From contig JAIWZP010000013.1 in NCBI GenBank assembly GCA_025201375.1, forward strand, positions 62,001-126,000: 64,000 nucleotides of DNA, written 5' to 3'. Source of the stretch: Gongronella butleri (taxonomy: Eukaryota; Mucoromycota; Mucoromycetes; Mucorales; Cunninghamellaceae). Positions within the stretch are counted from its first letter, which is position 1, and the number at the start of each line of letters is the position of its first letter. Positions 1 to 11,853 of this stretch are shown piece after piece. Under the pieces are notes generated by a model. The model was not told where the DNA came from, did not search any database, and saw only the letters and a program-made list of their open reading frames with translations. Both the position numbers and the translations under genes were made by a program.

Positions 1-603
1 TTGGGCAAGGGCGCACGGCAGGGCCATTGGTGACACAAGAAAAAAGTTTGTCAGGAACGGATGTTGCTTGTGATGGTGCACAAAAACGAAAAGGTTTTGA
101 TTTTCACTCAAACCCGCCTTCTTGGGACGGACGGAACCGCCCGTTTCGTAGCGCCGCCCGTGTACGTAATCACAAGGCAGGGTAAAACGACAGAGAAGAG
201 TGAGGGCCAATTGCCAAAAAAAAAAAAGCCAAAACGCGTTCAATGCTAATTTCTTTTTTTTTATTTTACAAGGGTAGGGTACAAATCAATTTTAATTTTT
301 AAGGATGCAAAAAAAAAAGGCAAAACAAGAGCGAGTGACATGGGAAGCGAGTGGGGTGAAAAAGGGGATGACTGGCGGAACAGAAAAAAAAAACATTCAT
401 GCAAAATAGGTAAAGTGAAGAATTTGGGCAAAAAAAATAGGGGAGAGGGAACAGAGAGGCGCGAACGTGACAAAGAGGTGTTTGCCGCTGATCAAGTGAA
501 TGATTTTTTTACAAGTGGGGGCGCAACAAGATGCAAAGTGGAGAGAGAGAGAGAAGGAAAAAAATGGGGGGGGGGGGCGTTTGGCCAATTTCATTTTTGT
601 TTT
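1..603. other. Intergenic, no gene recognised
   Basis: This stretch lies downstream of the homeodomain gene. It is rich in A and T runs and has a G-run near 565. The open frames here translate to low-complexity lysine, phenylalanine or serine runs with no recognisable domain. I see no tRNA or repeat. Confidence 0.5.
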
Positions 604-861
604 TCAGATGACCTGATGTTGCCTTTCCCTTGTCCTTAGTGCCTGTCGACGGTTTTGGAACCAGATTTGCACGGTGCGTGGGCTCATGCCTAGCTGTCTG
701 CCTAATTGCTCCCTTAATTGGGTGGATGGGAAAAAGGTGCGTTGAAACACTTGATTGAGGACTTGGAGCTGCGCGCGATTGGCGCGACGGCGCTTGGCCT
801 TGATCATGCGACGGCACTCTTCCATGTCCACCTCGGATGCCAAGGAAAAGATCATGGAGGA

Positions 862-894
<33 letters not shown>

Positions 895-1506
895 AGAGGG
901 AGATGGGGTGGACGACATGTGACGATGATAATGAGGATGGTGAGAGTGATGGGGATGAGGATGTGGATGTGGATGAGCATGGTGGTGCGCAAAGAGTGAT
1001 GATGGCGTTGCGGAGGCTGGCGGAGCTAATGGCATGGGCGCGTGCAGCCTGCTGCTTGTGCTCGTGTTTGTGGTTTTGGTGGTATTTCCGCCAAAGCGCG
1101 CCAATGGCAGGGCCATGGCCGGCACCAGTGCCAAGGGTGGCTTTGTTTTGTGCAGGGCCAAGGGCGTCATCACGGGAGCAACCATCAAGGCTGCTGTTGC
1201 ATTCTTTGAGTGGTGCATGGCGGACAAAGAGGCAAAAGATGACGAAGACGATGATTTTGATGGTGCATGGTGATGGTGATGAGCGTGGGCAAAATAATGC
1301 GTCCTTGGCTCCTCATCCATGGGGGACACAAGGTTGGCAATTTCAAGAGCAGGTGATCGTCGTGGTGGCGTCAATGGCGTCAATGGCGTCGATGGAGGCG
1401 ACGAGGCTGCAGAGGACACCGTGCTCGCACTGTGGCTTGCTTGTGGCTGTATCCATTCCTCCTTTATCGCTTGCCCATCATTCAGCATACTCTGCAACGA
1501 CATCAT
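604..1506 (-). CDS. Homeodomain transcription factor
   Basis: Uninterrupted 300-residue frame. The C-terminal ~60 residues form a homeodomain: an arginine-rich N-terminal arm (KAKRRRANRAQ), helix 1 and 2, and a recognition helix with the signature WFQNRR at about residues 282-287. It should bind DNA in the nucleus and regulate transcription. The N-terminal 220 residues are low complexity: Ser/Thr/Pro-rich, a His/Pro-rich block, and a serine run just before the homeodomain, encoded by an imperfect trinucleotide repeat near 870-905. The start is the first of two adjacent Met codons. The protein ends only about 10 residues after the homeodomain. Fungal homeodomain proteins of this plan act in development or mating, but I cannot assign an orthologue. 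No intron is needed. Confidence 0.9.
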
Positions 1507-3101
1507 CTTTGCAATAAAAGAGTGTTTGTGTGTATTTGTGTGTTTGAAGGGAAAAGACAGACGTAAAAATCAAAGAATTGACGACAAAAAAAAAAAAAAA
1601 GGGACACAAGTCAACGTAAAAAAGAAAAAGCCTCCCTCAATTGCACCTTGTTCACGTCTTGCTTTTATACAAGATCCAGGCACTTGTGTCCATTCGGGAA
1701 CGTTGCACCACTTTTTGCTTGGAAAAAAAGAAGCGTTGTGACCTTGTTGAACAAGCGCGCGCACGCTCCTCGCTCTCTCTGCGTCTGCGTCTTTGGGGGA
1801 GGCAATCCATTGGGGGGGGAGGGCCATGGCTAGGTTTCATCGTTTAAAAAAAGGGGGGAGGCCTGTCTGTGTGCAAAAAGTTATCATTGCCCCGCCTGTC
1901 CCCCCTTTTTTTTCCCCTCTCTCTCACTTCGGATACCATATTGCTGGTGGACCGCCCCCATGTTGTTCCCCGCGCCGCGCAAATAATCATGCACACGTGT
2001 CGCCCTTTTTTTTTTATTTCTCGCGTCCTGCCCAATTGCCCTTGTCCATTGGCAAATGACCAAAGAAAAAGACCAACAAAAGAGCATTTACATGGTATGA
2101 TCCAAATATGCTCGGTGCTTGATCGATAAGCTTTTTTTTCCGGTCGTACTGAATTTTCATAAAAAAGCTAAATGGCCGTGCATCTTGGTGTTGACTTTTG
2201 TGGCAGCGGGCCTTGTTTTTGTTGTTTTTTTTTTTTGCGCGGCGCGTGCACGCGCGCGTTTTTGCCAGCGGCAAAAATAAGCGAATGGTGAGTGTGCGTG
2301 AGGGGTGCATCGGGCGGCGCGTCCCGTTTTTCGCGCTTAAAATAGTGCGTTCTCCCCCCCCCCCACTTTTTCTTATTTTCCCTTTCGCCTGGTCCTTGGA
2401 ACAAATAAGATTTTTTTGCCACTTTCGGACCAACGCGCATAGAACCGGTTTTGTGAAAAAAAAAAAAAAAAGAAAAAAGCAAGGCGTTTAAGGTATTTGC
2501 CCCGTCCCTGGGGCCACTTTCCTCCCTTTTTCGCTGCAGCTTTTCGTCTCGTTTGGCTTTTTATTTTCCCGCACGCACTTCCCATCCTATGAATTCAATT
2601 TCTGGGAAATGGGTGTCAAAAAAAAAAAATTAAGGGTTGAATCCATCTCGCTTACCATTTTTCTTCTTGTCACTCGCTTATTTTGGCGTATTCTTCCATA
2701 AGAACACCAAATTGGCCCCCCATTCCCCTTGTCTCTCGCTCCCCCCCCCCCATGAAACGCCGTTGGACATTGTACACACGATCAATGCTTACAACAAAAA
2801 AATAAAAGACGCAATTGCAACCTGCCAGATGCGTCAACATCCAAAAAAAAAAAAAAAAAAAAAAAGAGCACCCAACAAAAACGCGTGACCCATCCGCCCA
2901 CTGTGGCAGCGGCGAGAGATTTGGGACCTTTTTCTTTGGTTGCAAGGCGAAAGAAATCATGTGCGACGGGGGATCAATGGGTGTTGGAGTGGTCAATTTT
3001 TTTGTTTTAATTCGACAATTGAGGGGGATTGGTGATTCTAATGGACTCGTTGAGAAATCGGGTGTGCGCAATGGCATCAGGTAACAGGGGGGCGAGTCGG
3101 T
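1507..3101. other. Intergenic, upstream of the homeodomain gene
   Basis: About 1.6 kb between the homeodomain start and the 3' end of the complex I gene. It holds many homopolymer runs (for example A tracts near 1585, 2455 and 2850; C tracts near 2355 and 2740). It probably contains the homeodomain promoter and 5' leader. Open frames here are low complexity and I do not support any as a gene. Confidence 0.5.
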
Positions 3102-3478
3102 CTAGTTGTCCTCGTAGCCGGAGGGAGGGTTGCGGGGTCGGTTGGGCACTGAAAACGCAAAAAAAGGAGTGAACTGTGAGTAAAATCGTAGCATTTTCCA
3201 GAATTGAGCTTACTGGGGTAGGTCAAAGGCAGACCGGGCACGCCCTTGTAACCAAAGAACTCACGGCGCACCTTGGGGACACCGTACACGAGCGCAGGAC
3301 CTGCAGACAATGAGGGAAAAAAAAAAAAGCCAAAAAATCATGAAAATGAGCTCTAGGTCATGCTTTTTTTTTGTCGTTTGCTTTTTTCATCGTCTCTCAT
3401 CCACTTACCGACGCCACCAATGACAAAGGACCAGAAAATCACAGGCTGTTCAAGAGCAAATTTTCGCAAACCAGACAT
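3102..3478 (-). CDS. NUO9.5: NADH-ubiquinone oxidoreductase 9.5 kDa subunit
   Basis: Three exons (3409-3478, 3214-3300, 3102-3148) join in phase into a 67-residue protein. The core reads FWSFVIGGVGPALVYGVP, then KVRREFFGYKG and PLTYPMPNRPRNPP, ending in YEDN. This matches the fungal NUO9.5 family of accessory respiratory complex I subunits: one membrane helix, then a basic stretch and a proline-rich tail facing the membrane arm. All introns are GT-AG. The size matches the family (about 65-75 residues). It is head-to-head with the tubulin cofactor B gene, the two starts being about 205 bases apart, so they share a promoter region. The gene was assembled by hand because no single frame covers it. 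Confidence 0.85.
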
Positions 3479-3683
3479 TGGTAAATGGAAATGTGTGTGT
3501 AATGGAGCAAAAGAAAAAGAAAAGCAAAACACGAACGAAAAAAACCCACACCAGAAGCCCGAAAAAGTGACTGCATTGCCTATAATGGTATGTCGAATCG
3601 CGGACTTTCAAAAATGTCGACGGTGCTTCTGCGAATTCAGCGCATTTTTTTGCTTTTCCCCCTTTTTGACACCCACACATATC
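3479..3683. promoter_or_regulatory. Divergent promoter region NUO9.5 / TBCB
   Basis: The 205 bases between the two oppositely oriented start codons must hold both promoters and leaders. I see no clear TATA element. The region is A-rich next to the NUO9.5 start and T-rich toward the TBCB start. Confidence 0.5.
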
Positions 3684-4583
3684 ATGTCCATCGTCACTGT
3701 CATTGTCACCACGGACGAAAACATCAATGCGGAACGCCGCCTTGAAAAGCAATGGACCATTCTTGAATTAAAGGTAAAAAAAAAACACATTAAAAACGCT
3801 ATTTTGACGATTTTTCGTCATTTCAGGGCAAACTGGAGCCTATTACTGGCATCCCGGCGTCGACGCAGAAGCTGCAGCTGCATCAGGGCAACGACATGCT
3901 CGGGTCTTTGGACGACGACACACGTATGCTTGGTTCTTATCCCATTGAGAATTTTATGCGTGTCCACGTAAGAAAAATGAAAAAGCGTGCGTGCGTGCGC
4001 GTCGTCTGACTTTTTTTTTTTTGCTAGGTCGTTGACACCAACCCACACCGCGTCAAGAACCAATTTACAGACGTGTCGCAGGTGGAAAAATTCGAATTGA
4101 CCGAGGAAGAATATTTGAATCGCGCAGGTAAGCATTTTTGCTGTGGAAACACACGCGTCGCGTCGCGTCGCGCTGACGCGTCTTTTTACGGTAGACACGG
4201 TGCGCGCATTCAAGGAACGGCACAAATTGGGCCGGTTTTCCGAGCAGGCCAAGCAGGATCGTGCACAATTTGAAAAAGACACGGTGGATGCTGCGCAAAA
4301 GATCAAGCTTGGCGATCGGTGCATGGTGCAATTGCTGGAGGACGGCATGGGCCGGCGCGGCACAGTGCGCTTTGTGGGCGAGACCGAGTTTCAGCCGGGT
4401 CTATGGGTGGGCGTCCAATACGACGAGCCTTTGGGCAAAAACGACGGTAGCGTCCAGGGCACGCGCTACTTTACCTGCCCACCAAAACACGGTGCCTTTG
4501 TCAGGCCCACAAAGGTCACCGTCGGTGACTTTCCAGAAGACGATGATATCCTCATGTCCGACGACGACCTTGAAGAGATGTAA
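3684..4583 (+). CDS. TBCB: Tubulin-folding cofactor B (CAP-Gly protein)
   Basis: Four exons (3684-3773, 3827-3967, 4028-4127, 4195-4583) give 239 residues. The N-terminal half is a ubiquitin-like domain (starting MSIVTVIVTTDEN). A short linker leads to a C-terminal CAP-Gly domain with GRRGTVRFVGETEF, GLWVGVQYDEPLGKNDGSV and the family hallmark KHGAFVRP. Cofactor B binds alpha-tubulin and works with cofactor E in tubulin heterodimer assembly and disassembly in the cytoplasm (S. cerevisiae Alf1). The last residues are acidic and end in Glu-Glu-Met, like the acidic DEI/DEM-type end known for this family. Introns are GT-AG with T-rich 3' ends. An AATAAA lies about 170 bases downstream (4750-4755). 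Confidence 0.92.
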
Positions 4584-5225
4584 ATTCCCCCCTCCCTTGA
4601 TTTCTCGCAAATGGGCGTGATAGGACTCGCTCGTTTGAGTTCTTTGCCTCTCCCCCATTTCCAACACTTCATTCTGTCTCTGCATGCCTGCTTTCTCCAT
4701 TTTTGCAGGAATAATTGCTATTTTATGGCCATTTTCTCCATTTTGCCAGAATAAAGGTTATTTTTTTATGATATGGTCATGCGCAGTGGCTCTCCCCCCA
4801 TGGTCTTGCAGCACATGATGAATGGCAGAAAGGATGCTCTGCTTATGACGCGTCTCAATTGCGTGTGATGACATCTTTTTTTGCTTGATTTGATTCTTTT
4901 TTTATTTTTTGCGTTCGTTCGTCCCCCCCCCCAATTCCGCTCCTCATTCCTTCCATGCATGAGCCTTTTGTTCTTGTCCTCCCCTTTACAAAGAAAGAAT
5001 CTTTTATTGCCATTCGCAATTGCCCAAGTCTTCATCGGTCCTTGCTGGCAACACAAGATGAATGGGTCCCCACTTTTTTTGCGCGCGCATAGCTTGTGGC
5101 ACATCCCCCCATGAAAGCCTTTTTTTTTTCTTGTGTCCACCCAGTAATTTCAACTCCCTCAATTGGTATACCAAACAAAGCGATTCGTACAGCAAATGGC
5201 AATTCGCAACAAAATGAAAAAGATT
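4584..5225. other. Convergent intergenic region
   Basis: This region lies between the 3' ends of the TBCB gene (+) and the TFIIIC gene (-). It contains an AATAAA at 4750-4755, usable by TBCB, plus T- and C-runs. I see no gene. Confidence 0.6.
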
Positions 5226-6142
5226 TTATTGATGGGTGCGATGATAATGATTGTGACAGGGCCAATAGTGGGATGTGGAGGCGACCGTGATATTAGCCTG
5301 GGAATCTAAAAAAAATGGCATGAAAAAGAAAAAAAAAATAGTGAGACTCGTATGAACAAAAGAGGCAAATGTTGACACTTTGCGCGCGTGAGCATTTGGT
5401 TTTCTTTATTTTAGCAGGAGGCCATGTTGTCTCCCCCCCTCCCTCCCTCCCTCCCTCTGTCGTCCACCATGCTCTCTGTCGACCCACATTTGCTTACCTA
5501 AAGATTGGTACACAGGTTTTGAAAACACAGTGCAAGGCTGCTGTTTCACCATGGTGCGACACTGGATGCGACCTTGCGACGCCAGGCGCGAAAGAATGTC
5601 GTCCAGATCGCCCAGGGTCCACTGGGTCCTTGTCGCCGCGTGCAATGCTTCCTATTTCATCAGAAACAAGAATAAATAAAAAAATAAAAATAAAAAGCAA
5701 ATGTCAGGATCACAACGGGAAAAACGAGCAACACCATTCGCTTTGTGCGACGTGTGCACTTAATTTTTTTTTTTTTGGCTCATTACTTTGCTGATACCCG
5801 GCCGGTGTACGATTTGAGCCAAGACACCTTGGTCGGCGATGGCGCGCACGTGTTGCTGCTCGTCTTTTCCTTGCAGATCCATCCAAGGCCGTGGTTGCAC
5901 AAAGCCAGCATTGGTGGTCTGGATGAACCATGGCTTGGCGAGGTGGATGCACACCCATCGCCGATCGTCGACACCCACGAGCACAATCACGCGCAATTGC
6001 GCCAATGCCTTGATTAGACGAGTCAGCGTCGTGTCGTCCAAAGGGGCTGTCGTCATTTTCATGGCCCTCTTATGCAAGGCGCCCTATAATGAGATCAAGC
6101 CCCCACATAATAATAATAAGAAAAAAAGTGAGCATGGACCCC

Positions 6143-6196
<54 letters not shown>

Positions 6197-9100
6197 AGGT
6201 TGCAAATTGGGCCTGCATCAAAACCGATCGCGCGACTTTTCTTTGCCCAATTTGTCCCACGCACCTTGATTTCCATGGGCAATGCGCCCTGCTCGCCAAA
6301 GGATGCCAATGCATCGTACACCATCCATAGTCGCTCGCCCTCGGAGCCTGGGGTTAATGCCGAACGCAACAACGACGTACGCACTTGGTCCACAGTTTGC
6401 AGCGTCCATTCATCGTTTTCTGCCATCATGATCGTCGTCGTCGCCGTGGCATCATCATGGACGCTGCTCTCCACGTGCACGTTCATCTCATCATGCATGT
6501 CGGTCCAGCGCTGCAAAAGGGTAGCTGCACAAAAAAAAAAAAAAGAAAAAAAAAAGCGCGCCCGTGTGAGCGATCTGGGCTGCGCGGTATTTTTTGTTGC
6601 AGATTTTCCATTCATGGCGAATTATGCCATTTTTCTTTGGTTTTTTTTTTCTCGTGCAATTTACCGTGTTCTGTGGCTGGATCGGAGTAAGGACAGGTGC
6701 GCATGTGCATGTGCATGGCTTGCTCGTCGTGAGGTACAAACGACACCTTGCCCTGCGAAAACATGTCTGCCAAACACAACAGTGTGCTGCCATCCACATC
6801 GGACGGCACTGGCTGCCCGTCCATCAGCTGCGACGCACACTCTGCAGCGCCTTCAAACACATCCGTATCAATTGGGCCACCAAGCGACGCCAAGAACCTA
6901 AAATCATGATGAAAATCATGAAAAAAAAAAAAGGCAAATGGCAATAAGCAAAGCGTGCGCGCCGCCGAGCATCGTTCTCTGCCTTTTTTTTTTTGAATAG
7001 GTTCTTACATGCGCGCAACGCGGTATTTGCGTCCTGGGACGCGCAGGGACGCGTCGTGCTTGGTGATGGCAAGGAACCCTTGCTTCATCAGCACATGGTA
7101 CGCGTCTTCCACTTGCTTTTGCGTGAACTGAGACAACAATTGGTAAACGGCATGCGAATCAAACCGATCCTCAGGCAGCATGGCGATCATCTGCGTCCAA
7201 AAAGTGAGAATTAGGCTCGTCTTTTTTCCTCTTTTCTCGCCTTCTCTCTCTCTCTCTATCTTTTTCTTTTTCACTCTTTTTTTGTCACTTTACCTTGACG
7301 ACATTGATGGCGGTGTGCAAGCGGATCGCATCGAGCGTGCGTGGGATGCGCGGTGGGTCGGGGTTGAGCCATGGTAATGGGCGCGCGCGTGTTTCCAATG
7401 CCAAGGTGCGCAGGTCGCGCTGGTATTTCGATGGAATCCCGGGAGAAAGTGGGGCCGGTCGTGCACGCCGCATCGCGTACATGGCCACGACAGGCGTCAT
7501 GTCGTGCTGCAGCGGTACAAACTTGATGTAATCGGGCTCATTCCTTCAAAAAAAAAAAAACATGAGGGTCACGAAGTGGTTCTTTTTTTTTCGTTTTCTT
7601 ACGGTTTTTGCATGAGCTCCTTGAGAAAGAATTCAACATGGTTAAAAAGGTTGTAGTTGCGCACGTCCCAGGGCTTTGGGTCATCGATTTGGCCCGAGGC
7701 GACAGCAGCGTCGTACATATCTGCCCACAAAAGCGTCAATTGATGCAGCTTGTCCAGCTCGGGCGATGCGACCTGCTTGAGTGCCCTGAAATGGTCGATG
7801 CACTGCTTCAAAGTCTTGTTTGGCAGCACCTGGGTGATGGGATGCCAGTAAAACCGGCTGTGGCGCGCGCGATGCCGCATGATCGCGGTCGCGTGCAGGA
7901 ACAAATGATGATCCGACGCGTTGAAGCGTGTCTGCACAATCGCTTTGCGGTCAACCTCCATTTTTGCCATTGGTGGTGGCGATGACGACGACGATTGTGT
8001 CGATTTGGCGGTGGATGTGGTCGAGATGGGTGTGTTTTCCTTGGAGGCGCGCACGAGGTCTCTTAGGACTTGCGGGATCTTGGCAACGGCTTGCGGCGGC
8101 AGCGGCGTGGGCTGCTTTGGCTTGTCGTGAATGGGGTTGATGAGTCGTGCGGGGCTGTTTTCGCGTTTTTGGAAGGAATTGTCGAGGTTGATATAGTAGG
8201 AGCGGATGCGCAGCGGCAGCAGGCCTGTCTCGCGTGACAATTTGCGGCACAATCCCCAGTCGTGATGTGGCATGCTGTCGAGGATGCGCTGCTGTTGATA
8301 ATCGACGTGTTCGTCGAGACACTTTTTCTGTTCTTCGGTAATCAGGTCATCGTTGTCATCGACGATCCATGTGGACGTGCGTGTGATGGTGGCGAGCGTG
8401 TACCGCCTGTCGTGGCGCTCCTCGCGGGTCAAGTGCGCGTTGCGCGTACGTCCTGCCTTGTCATTGGGGTAAATGCACGTGCACGTGAATTGCAATTCGC
8501 GCCAAAACGCGTGGACGGCCGAAACTGTGTCGAGTGCCTGCTCGGACAGCACGGGCGGGTCTAAAAGGAGATTGTAATTGCGGATGATGCCGACGCGCGA
8601 GCACCTGTACACAGGTTCAGGGTCGTTTTCCACGTGTATCAGATCAAGGTGCTGCAAGATTTCCAGCAGCATGCGCAGCCGTGTGCGGAAATGGCTGGCG
8701 CTGATGAGCAGCTCGTGTCTTTCACGGTCGGGCACGGCATGGATGGGCATGTCTAATTGGTCGTTTTTTTCGAGGAATTGCTCGAGTGCCGGTGTCGACC
8801 GCTGAACGCCAATAATTTTTAAATAGAGATTGAGTGGCAAATTTCGCAAAAGGGCGGCCAATGGCATTGGCGTTTGGGTATTTGTGTGTTGGAAGAGGTA
8901 GAGATGCAGCTCGCGCGCGCGAATCCACTTTGATGCGAGCCAGCCGTGGCGGATAGCGATGTAGCGTCTGCTTTGCGCGAGAAATTGGCGCTGGACGGGC
9001 AGTAATGGCGTTTTTCGGCCACCCTTTTGCGCAGCAGTGCTTGGACTGACGTCCATGTCGATCGAATCCAAGTGGCGCAGTGATCCATTCGTGTTGTTGG

Positions 9101-11399
9101 ATGTGAACATTTGCCTGTTTCGCTCAATGTCGCGTGTCTTGCTTTTCTGCAGGTGCGCTTGAACTTTCTCGTGCTTTTCGTCCATTTCCCGAAGCATGAT
9201 CAGCGTGCGCACCGACAGCGCGCCCGCAAGGCTTCGTATTGGCACCTTGACAAGATGCACTACGTCGTCCGGGCGCAAATAATCCACCAGGCGCTCGGCA
9301 GTACTCTGCGACATGTGCTGGCTGCCTTTTCCATCGGTTGCCGCTTGTTGCACCTCGCTAAATAGCTCCTTGCCAAAGTCACGCACGCCGTCACGCTGCA
9401 CAATCCGCAAAAGTGCCTCCATGCGCTTCTCTGTCAGCTGGCTGCGGTTATTGGCCGTTCTTTTGACACGTTTCTTGGTCTCGCTGCCGCCAGACCGCGT
9501 CGCTGCTGGCGCGGCATCATTAAACGCTTGATCCGACGACCGTTTTTCGCCGCTGGTCGTGGCAGGCGCGGGTGCAGGTGCCTGGGCTGTTGCGGTTGTT
9601 GATGCTACTGCGGGTGCTGTTGCTGTTTCTGTTACTATTGCTGTTGCGGGTGTTTGTGCTTTTGTGGGTGATGTAGCTGTTGCGGGTGCAAGTGCCGGTG
9701 CTGTTGCGGGTGCAGGTGTGGGTGGAGCATCGTTGACGGGGCCATACTTGGCAAAATACCGATAAATCGTGGATTTGTCCTGCAATTCCTTGGTCGTTGT
9801 CCACGGTGATGCAGGGCCGTCGCGGATCCGCTGCGCGGCTTCTGTCACCGTGCGCGCACCATGATCGGAAAACGCTTCCAGGAGATCCTACAGGAAAAAG
9901 AGGAGGGTAAGCTGCCATTTTGGCGAGATTTTTTTTTGACCATTTTTGACCATATATGCTTACCTTGTTGGTTGCTCCACGGTTGCCAAAGTTGCGCACC
10001 ACGGCTATCAGGTCATCCGGCTTGAGCGGCTTCGGCTTGCTTTTGCCTTTGGCACTAGATGATGTGGATGCTTGTTGTGAATTCGTCGTTGTGGTGGCTA
10101 CGGGTGATAAAAAAAAGAAAGAAAAAAATGAGCAAGACACGATATGAGAGATTGCGACGCGACACGGTCTTTTACAGTTGGAGGATTCAAATGCCGACGC
10201 AGGAATTGGCTTGATCAGGCGCACGCACAGCAGTCGGTGGCCAAAAGGTGAGCTGTACAACTTTTCTACGTAGCCATCCTGATGCAATCGCTGCAGAAAC
10301 GTCTTGGCCCACTTGATATGCTTGTCGGAGGTGAAGCCCTATAAAAAAAAAATGGCACATTAGCACGCTGCGGTCGCGCAATACACCATTTTTCGACAAA
10401 ATCTGGCCATTTTACCATTTGATGGATCAGATCTGTCATGACCAAGATCTTGTTCTTGGCATTGTCGAGCGCCTCGTTGATCTTGGCGACGGTGATGTCG
10501 TAGCGGACATTGCCGTGGACGTCAATGGGTGATTCAACAAGCTCGGGCGCTGCACCTGCTGCTGCTGGTGTGTTTGACAATGATGATGATGATGGGTCGG
10601 GCATGTAGTGTCTGTGAAAGCAGGTGTTTGTCGGTGTGCCATTGTATACAGAGCGCGCCTTGACACTTTTTTTAAAAAAGGGACAAAATCATGAGCAAGA
10701 AACGGCGTTTTTCCTAATCGCGTCGACAAATTGCCCATCTTACATGAGATTTTCAGCAACGAGTCGCTTGATGTTGTGAGAGACCGCCTGCGCGCGGCAT
10801 GACAAGACCTTTGTCATGATGCATTGTGGCATCCCTTGCGCGCCCGCGGCGCCAATTGTCTCCAGCAGGCTCTGTTGCGAGACTGGGAGCGCGAGCTAAG
10901 AATAAATAACCGCGCGTTAAGCCTGCACGCCGCCGACATCAGTGCTCTTACCACTTTGCCACGGTATAAATACTGCTGCTGTTGCGCCAGCGATGCTGTC
11001 CACCTTGCAGATGCATCACACGGCGTGGTGTCGCTTGTTGGTTGCTATATGCATGGTGAGGTGGGGCGAGGGCGTCGAAAAAGAATGAAAAGAGCATATG
11101 CTGAGGATCGATCTAGCGCTGGGTCTACACGTTTGAACTTTGTTTCGCTTTACCTTGTTTACAAACACGTCGTCTATGCGCAAAAGTCGTGCCCATACGT
11201 CGTCCATGGTAATGTCAGGCTGGCTCTGTGTCAGCAGTGTGTGCAGATCAGTCATGGAGCGGCCTATGCATAAGATTGGTGGGTCAAGTTAGATCGGTTT
11301 CCTCAAAAAGACCGCATAATTGTCCATACCAAGCTGCCCACTCAAGGCAATGTACTCTATCAGCTGCTGATCTATGTCCACAGCGCTGTCTAAGGCCAT
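5226..11399 (-). CDS. TFC3: TFIIIC B-block-binding subunit (tau138/GTF3C1-like)
   Basis: Fifteen exons join in one open frame to about 1,552 residues: 11330-11399, 11154-11263, 10952-11044, 10744-10895, 10416-10611, 10176-10338, 9964-10097, 7603-9887, 7294-7543, 7009-7190, 6665-6897, 6265-6524, 5787-6083, 5498-5651, 5226-5305. The product is the large TFIIIC subunit that contacts the B box of tRNA genes and recruits TFIIIB and RNA polymerase III. Family marks: an N-terminal helix like LIEYIALSGQLG; a winged-helix B-block domain (LLETIGAAGAQGMPQCIMTK, then VSHNIKRLVAEN); a middle segment GWLASKWIRARELHLYLF; RVPGRKYRV; and near the end RPWMDLQGK followed by QIVHRPGIS, then HYWPC. A Thr/Ala/Pro repeat linker lies at about 9555-9735. 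S. pombe Sfc3 is ~1,340 residues, so the length is plausible. The start at 11399 is the least certain part: an upstream exon at 11691-11853 is phase-compatible. The stop codon overlaps AATAAA (5225-5230). Confidence 0.88.
6144..6194 (+). repeat. T51 homopolymer inside a TFIIIC intron
   Basis: 51 uninterrupted T on the + strand (A51 in the sense of the TFIIIC gene), inside the intron between its exons at 6265-6524 and 5787-6083. Confidence 0.9.
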
Positions 11400-11478
11400 A
11401 AAGAGACGAGCACGCAAAGGGTGGGCCGGACGAATGAATGTAAACGAGGGACGACAAAGAAAAAGAACAAAAAAGAAC

Positions 11479-11509
<31 letters not shown>

Positions 11510-11690
11510 CGCCTCCTTTGAACGCCGCCTCTTTCAATTGCTGCGCTTGCTCCGCCATCAGTCATGCAAACATGGGTGACCCGGGCACGCCAATATCTAT
11601 TTTTTCTCTCTCCGAGCTACCACAACATGGCCACTGGAGCCCATCAAACAATGCACTGCTTGCTTCATGACGCTGATTCTGTGCTCTTAC

Positions 11691-11853
11691 AGTATACCGT
11701 ACCTCTCAAATTTGGTGACAGCATTTTTTCCAGACTAATTCGTGTCGTGTCACGGGGGGCCTGGCCTACAAAGTCCTCTTGAAAGGACACGTCGACGGGC
11801 TCCACCACGGACTCCATCGACACAGGATCAAAGATTGAATAGTAGCCAACCAT
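11691..11853 (-). CDS. Orphan first exon (possible TFC3 N-terminus or small gene)
   Basis: An ATG-led 54-codon stretch (starting MVGYYSIFDPVSMESVVEPV) ends at a strong donor, GTAAGA. Its composition looks protein-like rather than low complexity. The donor is in phase 1, and the first TFIIIC exon has a phase-1 acceptor (TTAG before 11392), so splicing would add about 54 residues to that protein. Alternatively, splicing to an acceptor near 11597 gives a stop after about 11 more residues, that is, a small protein of about 65 residues. A third ATG-led frame of about 16 codons lies between them (from 11558). I do not recognise the sequence. Confidence 0.35.
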
